The position numbers and the translations under genes were made by a program. Shown here in pieces: positions 45,912-55,489 of a stretch of 64,000 nucleotides of DNA. Every line of letters begins with the position of its first letter. The stretch's first letter is position 1. The notes under the pieces were generated by a model. It was not told where the DNA came from. It worked only from the letters and a program-made list of their open reading frames with translations, and ran no database searches. The stretch is from positions 145,538-209,537 of the forward strand of contig QKWP01000425.1 in NCBI GenBank assembly GCA_003550325.1. The letters are read 5' to 3'. Origin of the DNA: Gigaspora rosea. Its lineage: Eukaryota; Glomeromycota; Glomeromycetes; Diversisporales; Gigasporaceae.

Positions 45912-48900
45912 TTATAAAAGACCACTTAAATAAACTTCTCTTTCTTTGAAGCGAACTTCTTTACTATCACTTAACAGAATTTCACTTAATTCCCAAGCAC
46001 TTAACAGGAAACTTGCTTCATCCAAGAGTACTGCCCATGCAGCACTCAGTGCTGTGTTTTCTGTCTCCTGCCAAAAATTCTCTGCAAAAATACAACGAAT
46101 TAAATGTTTCATGGTTTCCTTAGTCTCCTCCTTGCACAAAATGCAGTTTGGTGACTTATACAACCAAGGTTTACGGGCATGCAACTCATTCAGTGTTGGG
46201 AGAAGTTGGAACATTCCTTTGATTCGTAGTATTAATTTGAAACTGCTTTCCATTCCTCTACATCTGACTCCTCCCAATTCCTTTAGCCTTGCCCATCTGT
46301 AGGCCCAGTCTAGCTTATCACTATTATAATTATATTCTGCTGCTAGACTTTTGCTCGAAAGAAGGCATCTTCCCTCGACGGCTCTTCTCTTTAACCGCAA
46401 AATAAACTTACGCGGACAGGTGTCGATATGTTTTCCATTCCACCACAGAGATGCATTCCAACGTGTGGGATTGGTAGGTATCCACTTCCAGTCTTCTTCT
46501 AAATGCGCCGCTTCTTTTGCTAACCTGTCTGCAAGTTCGTTCCATACTATACCACTGTGAGCCTTGACTTTACAAAGCTCTAAGGAGAGATTTTTGACTT
46601 GGACTACCTCATAAATCTTGTCAAGAATTGACCTGTTTTTCAATTTAAGGCTCTTCTTGAAACTTCGTGACCTGAACACATTCTCAATACTACTAATCGC
46701 TGCTAAACTATCTGTCTTAACTACAACTACAGAATCTAATTTTACTACTAACAGCGCACAAAGAATTGCAACCAATTCAGATCTCGTCGATGAAGGCCAA
46801 TCGGCCACCCTGATTTTCCCTAACAAATTTACCGTCTCCTCCTCTTTATCTACTTGTACCCAAGCAGAACCCATTCTATCTTCAATACCTTCCTCCTCCT
46901 TATACCAAGAACCATCAGTATAAAAGACATAATCTGATCTTTCCTCCTGTATATTTTTTCCAACCATACCTAATAGTAAATTCGTAATTTTACTACTTAA
47001 CCCTTGTTTTTTAATTATTTCAAATTCTATTCTGTTAACTTCTACCGCCATAGCTAATCTTTCTGTACTATTTTGATCTTTAGGTGCATTTTCATAAGCC
47101 GTATGCCTATAATAGCTCAAAGGAAATGACATTAACCAGTCGTTCTCCTTTTTGACTATGCCATCTATTCTGCTAATACACTCTTTCATTTCTATTGAGA
47201 ATTGGCAATCATTCTCTTTTCCACCTTTATTTAAAGCACAGCCTTTACACCTATTTATTCTAACTGCACCTTTCACTTTTTGGGTTTCGACCCAATGCTC
47301 TACTATGGCTTTGCGCGTGAACTTTTTGCTTATGCGTCCCAGAACGTGTGTAGTTGAATTTTTCTTTCTTACTACTACCCAATCCTTGCACCTTTTATCA
47401 TTACGAACTTTTTTCCTTATTGGTGACAAAAGCTTACTACTTTCACCTTCTAGTCGGTATTCCCTTTTAAGCTCTCTTGAGGACTTGTTTATCATAACCC
47501 TTTCTTCGATCCTGCTGAACCAATCAGGTGTCTTTCCCCTCATGCTTCTTTCCCTTATACCTCTGACTTGCTGCCATGACATCAAACTTGTGCCTGTCGG
47601 GTCTATTAACTGGTTCAGTGATACCAACTCCAGACTAACCCTTGTGTTCATCGAGTTCTTTATCGCTCTTTCATCCAGAAAACTTACAATCGCAACCTCT
47701 TTGTTATACACCTCGTTCTGAATACTTTGGGTTTCGAACTTTAAGTTGATTAATTTGCATTTTTCAATCACATTGCATGAAAGATTTCCCTTCCAGAGAG
47801 TAGCATGCCACGCATCAAAAGGCACACTACGTACATCCTGCAAAATACCCGCCTTGATTGCACCTTGTTTTATTCTTAGCTCTGCCAGGCTTTCTAAACC
47901 TTCATTACTGTTTAGCCTTTTTAAGAGACTCGTCGCCTGCTTAGCCAACAAAGAGCTTGCCAAGGATTTGAAGCCCAGAATACCTCCGTGAAATATTATA
48001 TCATTTGGTGCGGTTTGTGCTATGCCTAACTTTTTTTTACATAGGCGGATTATTGGCTGGTATATATTTTCTAGGTCCTTTTCTGATAGGGCTGTGGCCT
48101 GTAAAATATATTCTAATTTTGGAAGAAGCACCTGATTGTTTATATAGCTTAGCTGACTAGCTATCACCTTTTTCTTTTCTAATACATGCGTAAACAATCC
48201 AACAATCTTCTTTACTTTCCTTTTAATATTAGCTAAATCCTTGGATGTGTGCAAGTATATACCCAGGAATTTTACATCATATAATTTGGGTTCTGCAAAT
48301 AATTTCGTTTTGCAGAAAAAGACACAACTTTCTTCCTTTGGAAGCTTCGAGTTGATTATTACCAGCTTGGACTTGCTGCCATTAATTTCGATGTCATTAA
48401 TTTGGAAGAACTGCTCTGCAATATTAATTGTTCTTTCTAATTGCTCCTTTGAGCATGCAATCCATGTTGTGTCATCGGCATATGCTAGAACAGCCTGCCG
48501 CATGTTTAATCCTCTTTCCTTGTCTATGTTTGCCTTGAAACTATTTACTTCAGCAGTATAGCCCAGGGACTTGTCCTTCTGGACCCTAACTAACAGAGGA
48601 TCGTAAAAAATTCTCCACACCAAGGGAGAGATAACCTCACCTTGGTCGATACCGTCCTCAGCTACGAACTCTTCTGTAAGGCCGTAATCCGTTATTACTT
48701 GCATACGCCTCTTACTGAATAGGTTAATTACAAAATTAATTACAGTTCCTGGAAGCCTTATTCTCCGCATCGATTTTTCAAGCATCACAAGACTAACAGA
48801 ATCAAACGCCTTCTTCATATCTTGGAAAAGGAGCCACATTTCCTTCTTTTTCTCATGGGCCTCTTCGAGGAACGAGTTTAAGATATGAATAGGCTCCTCT

Positions 48901-50942
48901 GTTGAATTTTCTGGTAGACCTGCAAAATTAGGTCCTTGCAAAATGTTCTTGTCTTTAATTATCGCACTTAATCTCTTTGTTATGATTCTTGTTACGCACT
49001 TACGGAAGGCTTCCAATAATGCGATTGGTCTCACCCTATTCAACTCAAAACCCCAATCTTCCCCCTTCGGAATCGTATAAATTTGTGCGACTTTCCATTT
49101 GTTTGGAATATTTCCTTGCACAAGACAAATATTTGCAAAATTTTTGAAAGCTGTATGCACTTGAAGATCCGCTTGTTTAATTAACTCGTAAGTAATATTG
49201 GATACCCCTGGTGCCGAATTTGTTCTAACCTCATTAAGCATTAAGAGCCATTCCTCTAACTCTACCGGTAACAGAACCGGCTCATACCATTCTTCTTGAA
49301 TCCCACTTAGTGGTTGATAAATACTTCTCCACTCTTCGTTCAGTAGGTCTAGTCGAGGATTCCTTCTTCTGAACTGTTCCTTAAAATGCTTGTTGGTCTT
49401 GGATAGAACTTCACTGGGTTCGGAGATTAACTCATATTCATCATTCTCCTTGATTAATATTCGGTCCAAAACTACCTTATTAAATGGCCTTTCGAGAAGA
49501 CTTCTTAGCATTTTCTTCTGCTCATCTACAATCATTTCGCATCTTTTTTGCACGTACTTTTTGATTTCCTTTTCTCTATGCAATTTTTCTTCACTAATCA
49601 ATTTGCCTTCTATTGCTTTCCACCACAAAGATGCACTATTAAGCCAAATATCAACATGTTCCAGATTGATATTTGGTATCCCCGTACCTGCACTGGAATT
49701 AATACTTTTGATTTTATTATTCCAGCTGCTGATCATGTGATGCGCATTCTTGTTGTTTGCAACACTTTTGATTAATCTGCCAAACTCTTTGGCCACTTTT
49801 TTGGTAGACGACTCCTTATCCTTTTTGACAGAATTCTTTTTATTTTGAATTTTTTTCTTTGGCAATGTTTCTATTGCTGCCTTCCAAATTGCAGCCTCGA
49901 TTATGTCCCATAATTGATCTATGCAGACTCTTTGCTCAGGTACCTGATATGACTCTTCGGTTTGTTCATCCTTTAGTAGCCATTGTGGCAAATTCTTTTT
50001 GATCTTATTCCATAGCGCCGTTCTGTAATTGTCCCAATTTTCCTTCGTTGCCTTGTCAAGCTTCCAAACCATTCGTGATGAGGAAGTTTGCCCTGCTCTG
50101 CACTTTGAGTCTGCGCAATTACTGCGATCCAAAAGAATTTCAACTATGGGCAATTCATGATCACTACCTGTTACTGTTCCCATTTCGATGATATCTGCTT
50201 TTAAAGCCTTGCTCATTAAGTTTTCTGACAACCATATTTGGTCTATCCTTGTACTTGTATGACCGTTACTCCAAGTGTACTTTCTGGCCCTGGGATTTAG
50301 CCTTCTGAAAGCATCTACAAAGGATTTCTTTTCCATCCATGTGAAGAGAGAACAACGTTTGAGGTTTGTTGTTTGTGAGGACTTATCCAATAGTTTGTTG
50401 GGTATACGATTAAAGTCCCCCATTATAACAATTTGCCAGGTCTTCTCATTTTTATTAACTATTTCTTGGATTTTTCCGATAACCATTGTTGCACATGTCT
50501 CATCACTTGGAGGTATGTAAGCTACAATTATTAGTAGTTTACACTTTTTAAAGAAAATATATGCACACATTAAATATTCATTAAATCGTTCTATTTTCCC
50601 TATATGTTGCTCAATGTTCCTGTGTATCAAAAGTCCTACGCCTGACCCTTTGAGTTTGTCAGGTGATGCACTCGACCAAAAACTTCTAAAATTGCCCAGA
50701 TCTTTTGCCATAAACTTCGCCTCTCTTTCACCCAAATTCGTTTCTGCTATTCCAATTATATCTACTTTTTCCTCAATAGCCCATGAAACTAAAAAATCTA
50801 CTCTATGAAATTGTGTTTTAAGTCCATTAATATTATGAAACGCAACCCCTATGCTCCTTTCCTGAACCCCACCAAATGGTGCAACATCCTTACACCCCTT
50901 AGAAGTTGCACCATTCTCTATTACAACTGGGGCGCCCTTCAG
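45912..50942 (-). CDS. LINE ORF2: endonuclease, reverse transcriptase, RNase H
   Basis: An AP-like endonuclease (HNINGLK, GIAETN, MGDFNRIP, TGSDHELP), a reverse transcriptase (FQDMKKAFDSV, QGEVISPLVW, AYADDTTW at about residue 820), an RNase H (FYTDGSWYKEEEG, STRSELVAI, TDSLAAI, KAHSGIVWNELADRLAKEA) and a C-terminal zinc finger (CILCKEETKETMKHLIRC). The endonuclease nicks target DNA and RT copies the RNA there. An ORF starting at 50735 would lose the first endonuclease motifs; the frame is open to 50942 with no ATG before them, so translation may restart at CTG inside the ORF1 stop (CTGA). The same frame resumes after stops at 45909-45911 and 45897-45899. Confidence 0.92.
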   Translation of the reverse strand: MKGAPVVIENGATSKGCKDVAPFGGVQERSIGVAFHNINGLKTQFHRVDFLVSWAIEEKVDIIGIAETNLGEREAKFMAKDLGNFRSFWSSASPDKLKGSGVGLLIHRNIEQHIGKIERFNEYLMCAYIFFKKCKLLIIVAYIPPSDETCATMVIGKIQEIVNKNEKTWQIVIMGDFNRIPNKLLDKSSQTTNLKRCSLFTWMEKKSFVDAFRRLNPRARKYTWSNGHTSTRIDQIWLSENLMSKALKADIIEMGTVTGSDHELPIVEILLDRSNCADSKCRAGQTSSSRMVWKLDKATKENWDNYRTALWNKIKKNLPQWLLKDEQTEESYQVPEQRVCIDQLWDIIEAAIWKAAIETLPKKKIQNKKNSVKKDKESSTKKVAKEFGRLIKSVANNKNAHHMISSWNNKIKSINSSAGTGIPNINLEHVDIWLNSASLWWKAIEGKLISEEKLHREKEIKKYVQKRCEMIVDEQKKMLRSLLERPFNKVVLDRILIKENDEYELISEPSEVLSKTNKHFKEQFRRRNPRLDLLNEEWRSIYQPLSGIQEEWYEPVLLPVELEEWLLMLNEVRTNSAPGVSNITYELIKQADLQVHTAFKNFANICLVQGNIPNKWKVAQIYTIPKGEDWGFELNRVRPIALLEAFRKCVTRIITKRLSAIIKDKNILQGPNFAGLPENSTEEPIHILNSFLEEAHEKKKEMWLLFQDMKKAFDSVSLVMLEKSMRRIRLPGTVINFVINLFSKRRMQVITDYGLTEEFVAEDGIDQGEVISPLVWRIFYDPLLVRVQKDKSLGYTAEVNSFKANIDKERGLNMRQAVLAYADDTTWIACSKEQLERTINIAEQFFQINDIEINGSKSKLVIINSKLPKEESCVFFCKTKLFAEPKLYDVKFLGIYLHTSKDLANIKRKVKKIVGLFTHVLEKKKVIASQLSYINNQVLLPKLEYILQATALSEKDLENIYQPIIRLCKKKLGIAQTAPNDIIFHGGILGFKSLASSLLAKQATSLLKRLNSNEGLESLAELRIKQGAIKAGILQDVRSVPFDAWHATLWKGNLSCNVIEKCKLINLKFETQSIQNEVYNKEVAIVSFLDERAIKNSMNTRVSLELVSLNQLIDPTGTSLMSWQQVRGIRERSMRGKTPDWFSRIEERVMINKSSRELKREYRLEGESSKLLSPIRKKVRNDKRCKDWVVVRKKNSTTHVLGRISKKFTRKAIVEHWVETQKVKGAVRINRCKGCALNKGGKENDCQFSIEMKECISRIDGIVKKENDWLMSFPLSYYRHTAYENAPKDQNSTERLAMAVEVNRIEFEIIKKQGLSSKITNLLLGMVGKNIQEERSDYVFYTDGSWYKEEEGIEDRMGSAWVQVDKEEETVNLLGKIRVADWPSSTRSELVAILCALLVVKLDSVVVVKTDSLAAISSIENVFRSRSFKKSLKLKNRSILDKIYEVVQVKNLSLELCKVKAHSGIVWNELADRLAKEAAHLEEDWKWIPTNPTRWNASLWWNGKHIDTCPRKFILRLKRRAVEGRCLLSSKSLAAEYNYNSDKLDWAYRWARLKELGGVRCRGMESSFKLILRIKGMFQLLPTLNELHARKPWLYKSPNCILCKEETKETMKHLIRCIFAENFWQETENTALSAAWAVLLDEASFLLSAWELSEILLSDSKEVRFKEREVYLSGLL

Positions 50943-52345
50943 GAGCGACAGGGCCTTTCCAGCCCTTGTTTTTCTTCAATTCTATTAAGACGTCTCAGAA
51001 TTTCTTCTAGAATACTTTTTTCCTCAAATTTGGTGCTTCGGGAGGGTGCACAATGTACATTTTCTTTTGTAAATCCTGTTTCTGCTATTGCACTTTTGTT
51101 ACTATGTTGCGTTTCTCTTAATACATTCTTTCCTTTTCTGTTTTCGCGAGAATGACTCCTCGATCTAGCTTCTAGTGGCACTTTCTTTCTGGGTTTGGTT
51201 AGGTTATCTATTCCTACTATACTTTCTTGTTCTTCCGCCAAAGTAGCGTACTTCTTTTTTCCATAAAATTCTCTACTTTCATTAATCTGTCTATCACTTT
51301 CATTTCTCAAGTTTAATATGTATTTTTTACCGGTTTCTTTCCAAAAGAGAGAGTTACTTCCATAATTGACTTGAGTTAGGACCGCTTTCTCAAGATCCTC
51401 TTTACAATCAAAGTATACAAAAGCTGACCCCCTCGGATTACCATTACTATTTACTGGTATAAAGATTGTTTTTGCTTTGACTTGTTTTAGTTGTCTGAAT
51501 AATAAGACCTCCATCGTATTTCTTGGAATACCACCTAATACTGCTCTAAATGACTTTCTTTCTTCCATGATCTTTTCTTGCTTTATACCCTTCGAGATTC
51601 TAGTAAGCCATCTACCTATTGGAAGTGCCCATGTATTCTCGAGTATATTCTTGTATCTTTGGTTTTTGAGTGTTAAATCCACAACTGCTGTTTTATTGAA
51701 CTTATTTGTTGTCCAAGTAATATTCTTAACTTTTCCATAGCGACCCATTAGTTTTTTGATTGATACATTGCCATTTTTGAGTGGAACATCCCAAATCGTA
51801 TAGGTTTCTTGCATACCTAAAGCCTCTTGTTTATACTGAGTAAAGTTGTTTTCTTCCTTGTTTTGGTCCACATTTACTTGAAATTCTTTGTCTTCTAACG
51901 ACATCATTACGTCTTCCTCTGGATTCTCTGGTTTCTCTAATTGTTGAACCTGTTTTCCATCTTCGATTTCATATTTGAGCTTAAGCTCATCTTCCAAGAC
52001 TTGAGTTCCATAATCTATCGTTCCACACTCTAGCTGAAGGAGAGTTTCTATCCTAGCCTGATTTTTTGCTTCTGTAGAATCAACACTTTCCTTCGACTCC
52101 TTTCTTTGAATTTCACCGAGTTGCTTTTCTGATAGTTTTGTATAGCATTCCAAAAAATGCCTTATAATACAAATTTCTTCCGCTGTAATGGTTTGTATGG
52201 CTTTTGCTAATTCTTGGTCTACTATCTGTGTTCTTACACATTCTCTTTTTAATAAGTCTAAACAACCTGTACCACCATACTTTATAGCTTGGCACCCCTT
52301 CTTAAGAAATCCAACCTTCCATTCTGGAACTTGCATTCTGTTCAT
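50939..52345 (-). CDS. LINE ORF1, two RRM-like domains
   Basis: 468 aa. The first third is helical; then come two RNA-recognition-motif-like units: about residues 178-250 (YTIWDVPLKNGN, KKLMGRYGKVKNI) and 265-335 (AVLGGIP as RNP2 and RGSAFVYF as RNP1). The C-terminus is basic and ends in a likely coiled coil (EEILRRLNRIEEKQGL). ORF1 proteins bind the LINE RNA and assemble the RNP that returns to the nucleus. The frame is intact. Its TGA stop overlaps the first CTG of the ORF2 frame in the sequence CTGA. Confidence 0.88.
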   Translation of the reverse strand: MNRMQVPEWKVGFLKKGCQAIKYGGTGCLDLLKRECVRTQIVDQELAKAIQTITAEEICIIRHFLECYTKLSEKQLGEIQRKESKESVDSTEAKNQARIETLLQLECGTIDYGTQVLEDELKLKYEIEDGKQVQQLEKPENPEEDVMMSLEDKEFQVNVDQNKEENNFTQYKQEALGMQETYTIWDVPLKNGNVSIKKLMGRYGKVKNITWTTNKFNKTAVVDLTLKNQRYKNILENTWALPIGRWLTRISKGIKQEKIMEERKSFRAVLGGIPRNTMEVLLFRQLKQVKAKTIFIPVNSNGNPRGSAFVYFDCKEDLEKAVLTQVNYGSNSLFWKETGKKYILNLRNESDRQINESREFYGKKKYATLAEEQESIVGIDNLTKPRKKVPLEARSRSHSRENRKGKNVLRETQHSNKSAIAETGFTKENVHCAPSRSTKFEEKSILEEILRRLNRIEEKQGLERPCRS

Positions 52346-52757
52346 CGATTATCTCAATATTTGGTACACAAGATTTGATTTGCTGCGCACGTGACAAGTT
52401 TGTTTATTTTCAGTTTGTTTACTTCGTTTATTGTTTTGTTGTTTATACAGATCACGCGATTGTTTTGTTTGTTTGTTGTTTTAGTGATCTATGATTCAGG
52501 GTTAAGCCCAATCCCCAAAAATTTCCAAAAAATTTTTTCGAAAAAATTTGAAGTCTAAGTTTGTCAGCTAGTATTGTCCTTTTTCTTTTAAGTTGTACTA
52601 GCAAACTCTATATTATTTTTGCTTGTCCTTCTTTTTCCTTAGGGAGTTTTTGGCTGTTTCCTAAGTTACTTATCTCGTTTTCAGCTTTTTTCCTTTCTGC
52701 CAGATTTGGAAAAGTTGATCAGCGGAAAGAGAGTGTCCTCTTATCTTGATATATATA

Positions 52758-53262
52758 AATATAGTAAATGAAAAATCATCATAATGATTGCGTGAAATTC
52801 ATATAACCTATATGTAGTTATAGCGAAGATATCTATTTCAAAAAGGATCACTAAATAAATACATTGATGATTTAATAGAGTTAGCATATAAGAAATACAG
52901 TATTAGTGTAAATAAATTCATAGCAGTCTTCTCAAATATATTGTACTAATAAATTGCATTTCTATACATAATCGATACATTAACCTTATGAGTCGTTAAT
53001 GGATATACCTGGAGGTTTTCTTCGGGCAATATATAGACTTACAATTGTAGTTTCTAACAAGTGTTTTTAATCTCAAGTGTTATAAATTTTTGGCTTGACT
53101 ATTGTTAAAGTTTATATAGAGTTCTTAATTTAGATGTTAATACATTTGAAAATAAAAAGGTATTAATATGTTTTTATTTATTTGGCTTTAAAGAAACACA
53201 AGATATAGTAATAATAAAAAGTAACATTTTCAAATTTCAAAATCCAAAGTTCTCTTTTCGTA
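52758..53262. other. AT-rich stretch upstream of the Myb/SANT-like gene
   Basis: Should hold the promoter and leader of the broken gene that starts at 53263. No clear TATA box or other signal. Confidence 0.4.
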
Positions 53263-53344
53263 ATGAATCAATTCACTTCTACTATCACTTCTACTCAATA
53301 TATTGATTATGTACCCCCTTCTTTCCAAGATAATAATGTAATTT

Positions 53345-54666
53345 TTATTTTTTTTTTGTTGTTCAGGTGAGGTCATGCCTCTGGACTTTATTAGATGTAT
53401 ATTGATCATTACACATTACTGCTTATAATCTTTGTACTATCTACTTAAGTACCGAGACTTGGACTATTTATCCACGACCTAAACCTACCAGAGCCTGCCA
53501 TATTCCCATTTATATAGCTAGTCTGGTTTTGTACATCCCTTCCCAGCTGCTGATTAGTATTCACATGTCCGCCACTTTACCCACATTTCCTAGTATCGTC
53601 ACTTCCAATTTGGTGTATGTGATTCCAGGTAGGCGCTTTGTGCTTCCAAATTGGTAACCCAAGATTCTCTACTAGTGTACTTCTTGGGAGTTCGTATCTC
53701 AAGCCATGCAGCTGCCTCTACCACATTGGGTAAGTATCTCAAGCCTGCATGCTGCCGCAACTAACCAATTTTCCTGCGACTTCGGACCCAGGATTTAGCG
53801 TTTTGAATTCGGAAATATACAAACGACTGTACTCCCCGCTATAGTAATGAGGTATCCAGGCATGTTTCGTCACGCTCGGCTGACCTGGCCGAGGCTTCCA
53901 GTACCAAGCATAGTTGGATGGTATCATGAGGAGCCGGCTGACCCAGCTTTCACACCACTACATGCACTTGTACCAGCTATACCCATATTGGTAGTCCCAA
54001 ATCCTTTTAACGTCCTAAGACTCCCATATGGGTGCACCCAGAGCTCCGTTGGGTCTTGACACGTACACGCCTCCATGCTTCCACTTCTTATTGGCCAGTA
54101 AGTTCCGTCTGCCCTTGCAGTTTCATTCCGATCTCCAGTACTCACATTCAACCCTTCTTCCAACCTTTACCGATCCCTTCCAAACTACCAAACCAGTTAG
54201 CCCGGAAGGATTGGTCGGCCCAGCTTTATGCGCCTGATGGACTCCCTCTCCTTGGTATCTAATTCCGTAACATAGGTTCTTTTCCTCCGGTACGACTCCG
54301 GCGGCCAGGTTGGTGTCACCTCTTGCCATAGGGCTTTTTTCCGTCTGGTTTTTCGGTCTTTAGTCGAAATTTTGGTCTTCTGCAGTACCGTTGGAAGATC
54401 TTCCTTACCTCCTTACTTGGGACTTGCAAAACGGGTTTCAATTGTTCCGGTCCCTTGAATTTGTCTGTGTAACTTACACAACTACGCCAATGCTCCCATT
54501 CAAGATGGTGGTACCAAGGTTACAAGTAATATACCCGACCGATCGATGAACAAATGTTACTATAACACAGACCTATTTTTCAATTCGTCTCTAGTGGGAC
54601 TTGAACTCTAGACCTGTCGCTTGGGGGGTGACAACCAGACAGCTTCTCTATGTCACCACACCCTTC
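53345..54666 (-). mobile_element. tRNA-headed retroposon, 1.3 kb, copy 1
   Basis: Bordered by AATAATGTAATTT (53332-53344 and 54667-54679). Read on the minus strand it begins with a tRNA-like head (B box AGTTCAAGTCC, 54597-54607; A box degenerate) and ends in an A-rich tail (AACAAAAAAAAAATAAA). It is GC-balanced. No frame of more than about 80 codons looks real, so it needs enzymes in trans, probably a LINE's. The head half is shared with 62230-63390. 1.3 kb is long for a SINE. Confidence 0.85.
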
Positions 54667-54879
54667 AATAATGTAATTTCTCAAACTCAACAAATTGAAA
54701 CTTCAAATAAACTTGAAACTTTAGAAGATGAATCAGATTATAATGAACCAATTCCAAGTAGTAAATTTTGGTCAGATTCTGACAAGAGCTCTAATCTCTT
54801 ATCTAGCAGAAAATTTTAATTTGTATCAAAAAAATAAAACAAAATTTTATGGCATGGCTACAATTAAAATTGGTAATAA

Positions 54880-55489
54880 ATACCCTGGGTCGGATAGCGC
54901 AGTGGTTAGCGCTCCGGGGTCCTATTCGCAAGGTCGCCGGTTCGAGTCTAGTGGATGACAGAAACTGTATTAGGACCACGAATAGCAAAAGATCTACGAT
55001 GAGGCGTTGAATCTCTCTACCGTTTCTGTACATGGTACTACAACAATAATGAGTTGCGTGCCATAGCCACAGAGTTATGCGGCATCCAGAAAAAGGAAAA
55101 AATCTGACAAGAAACGTCGTAAATATAAGGACTATCTACTATAAAAAGAACAGGATGAATGACCGAATTAGGAAGTAAGAAATCAGGAACCTAATACTAC
55201 ACCAACTAAAAATGGAAAAGTGGCTCTTGGGGTAGATGAAAAATGGCTGACCTAGATAGCGTACCGGTAGGATATGTAGTCCCTTTAAGCTGCCTATGAT
55301 CCTATGGTACGGGGCACCGGGCGTGGTTGACCTGCCGGAGTCAGCTGGAAAAAACAGACAATTGGAGGGAGGTATAGATTAGGAATTCCCTGTATATGTA
55401 AAATGCAAAATGACCTTTGAAATAATGAGTTAATAAAAAGCAGCCACACGCCACCTCTGGGTAGTTCCTAGTAGGAAAACATAAAAAAA
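54880..55489 (+). mobile_element. tRNA-derived SINE, 0.6 kb
   Basis: AAAATTGGTAATAA flanks both sides (54866-54879 and 55490-55503). The 5' head has a perfect A box TAGCGCAGTGG (54895-54905) and B box GGTTCGAGTCT (54939-54949), spaced as in a tRNA, with a clean GCGC/GCGC D stem. The body is unrelated to tRNA and ends in a run of A residues. It sits in the Myb/SANT-like coding region. Pol III transcription and LINE-driven insertion are inferred. Confidence 0.9.

Larger units (their letters stand above)
45301..52739 (-). mobile_element. Full-length non-LTR retrotransposon (LINE), 7.4 kb
   Basis: The 18-bp CTTATCTTGATATATATA flanks both ends (45283-45300 and 52740-52757). The element runs on the minus strand: about 390 bp of 5' leader, ORF1, ORF2 with endonuclease, RT and RNase H, and a 3' region ending AAAAAATATATA. 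Complete target duplications and both ORFs show it is not 5'-truncated, unusual for LINEs. Base composition is far less AT-rich than the surroundings. Confidence 0.92.

Noticed and set aside
45946-50808. Several plus-strand frames of 60-190 codons
   Set aside because: They are the reverse shadows of LINE ORF2.
50939-50975. Canonical minus-one ribosomal frameshift site between ORF1 and ORF2
   Set aside because: No X XXY YYZ heptamer in the ORF1 frame; GAAAAACAAG is out of phase for it.
54886-54957. A functional tRNA gene
   Set aside because: A and B boxes and the D stem are good, but the acceptor and T stems do not close and the sequence is the head of a polyA element with target duplications, so it is a SINE head.
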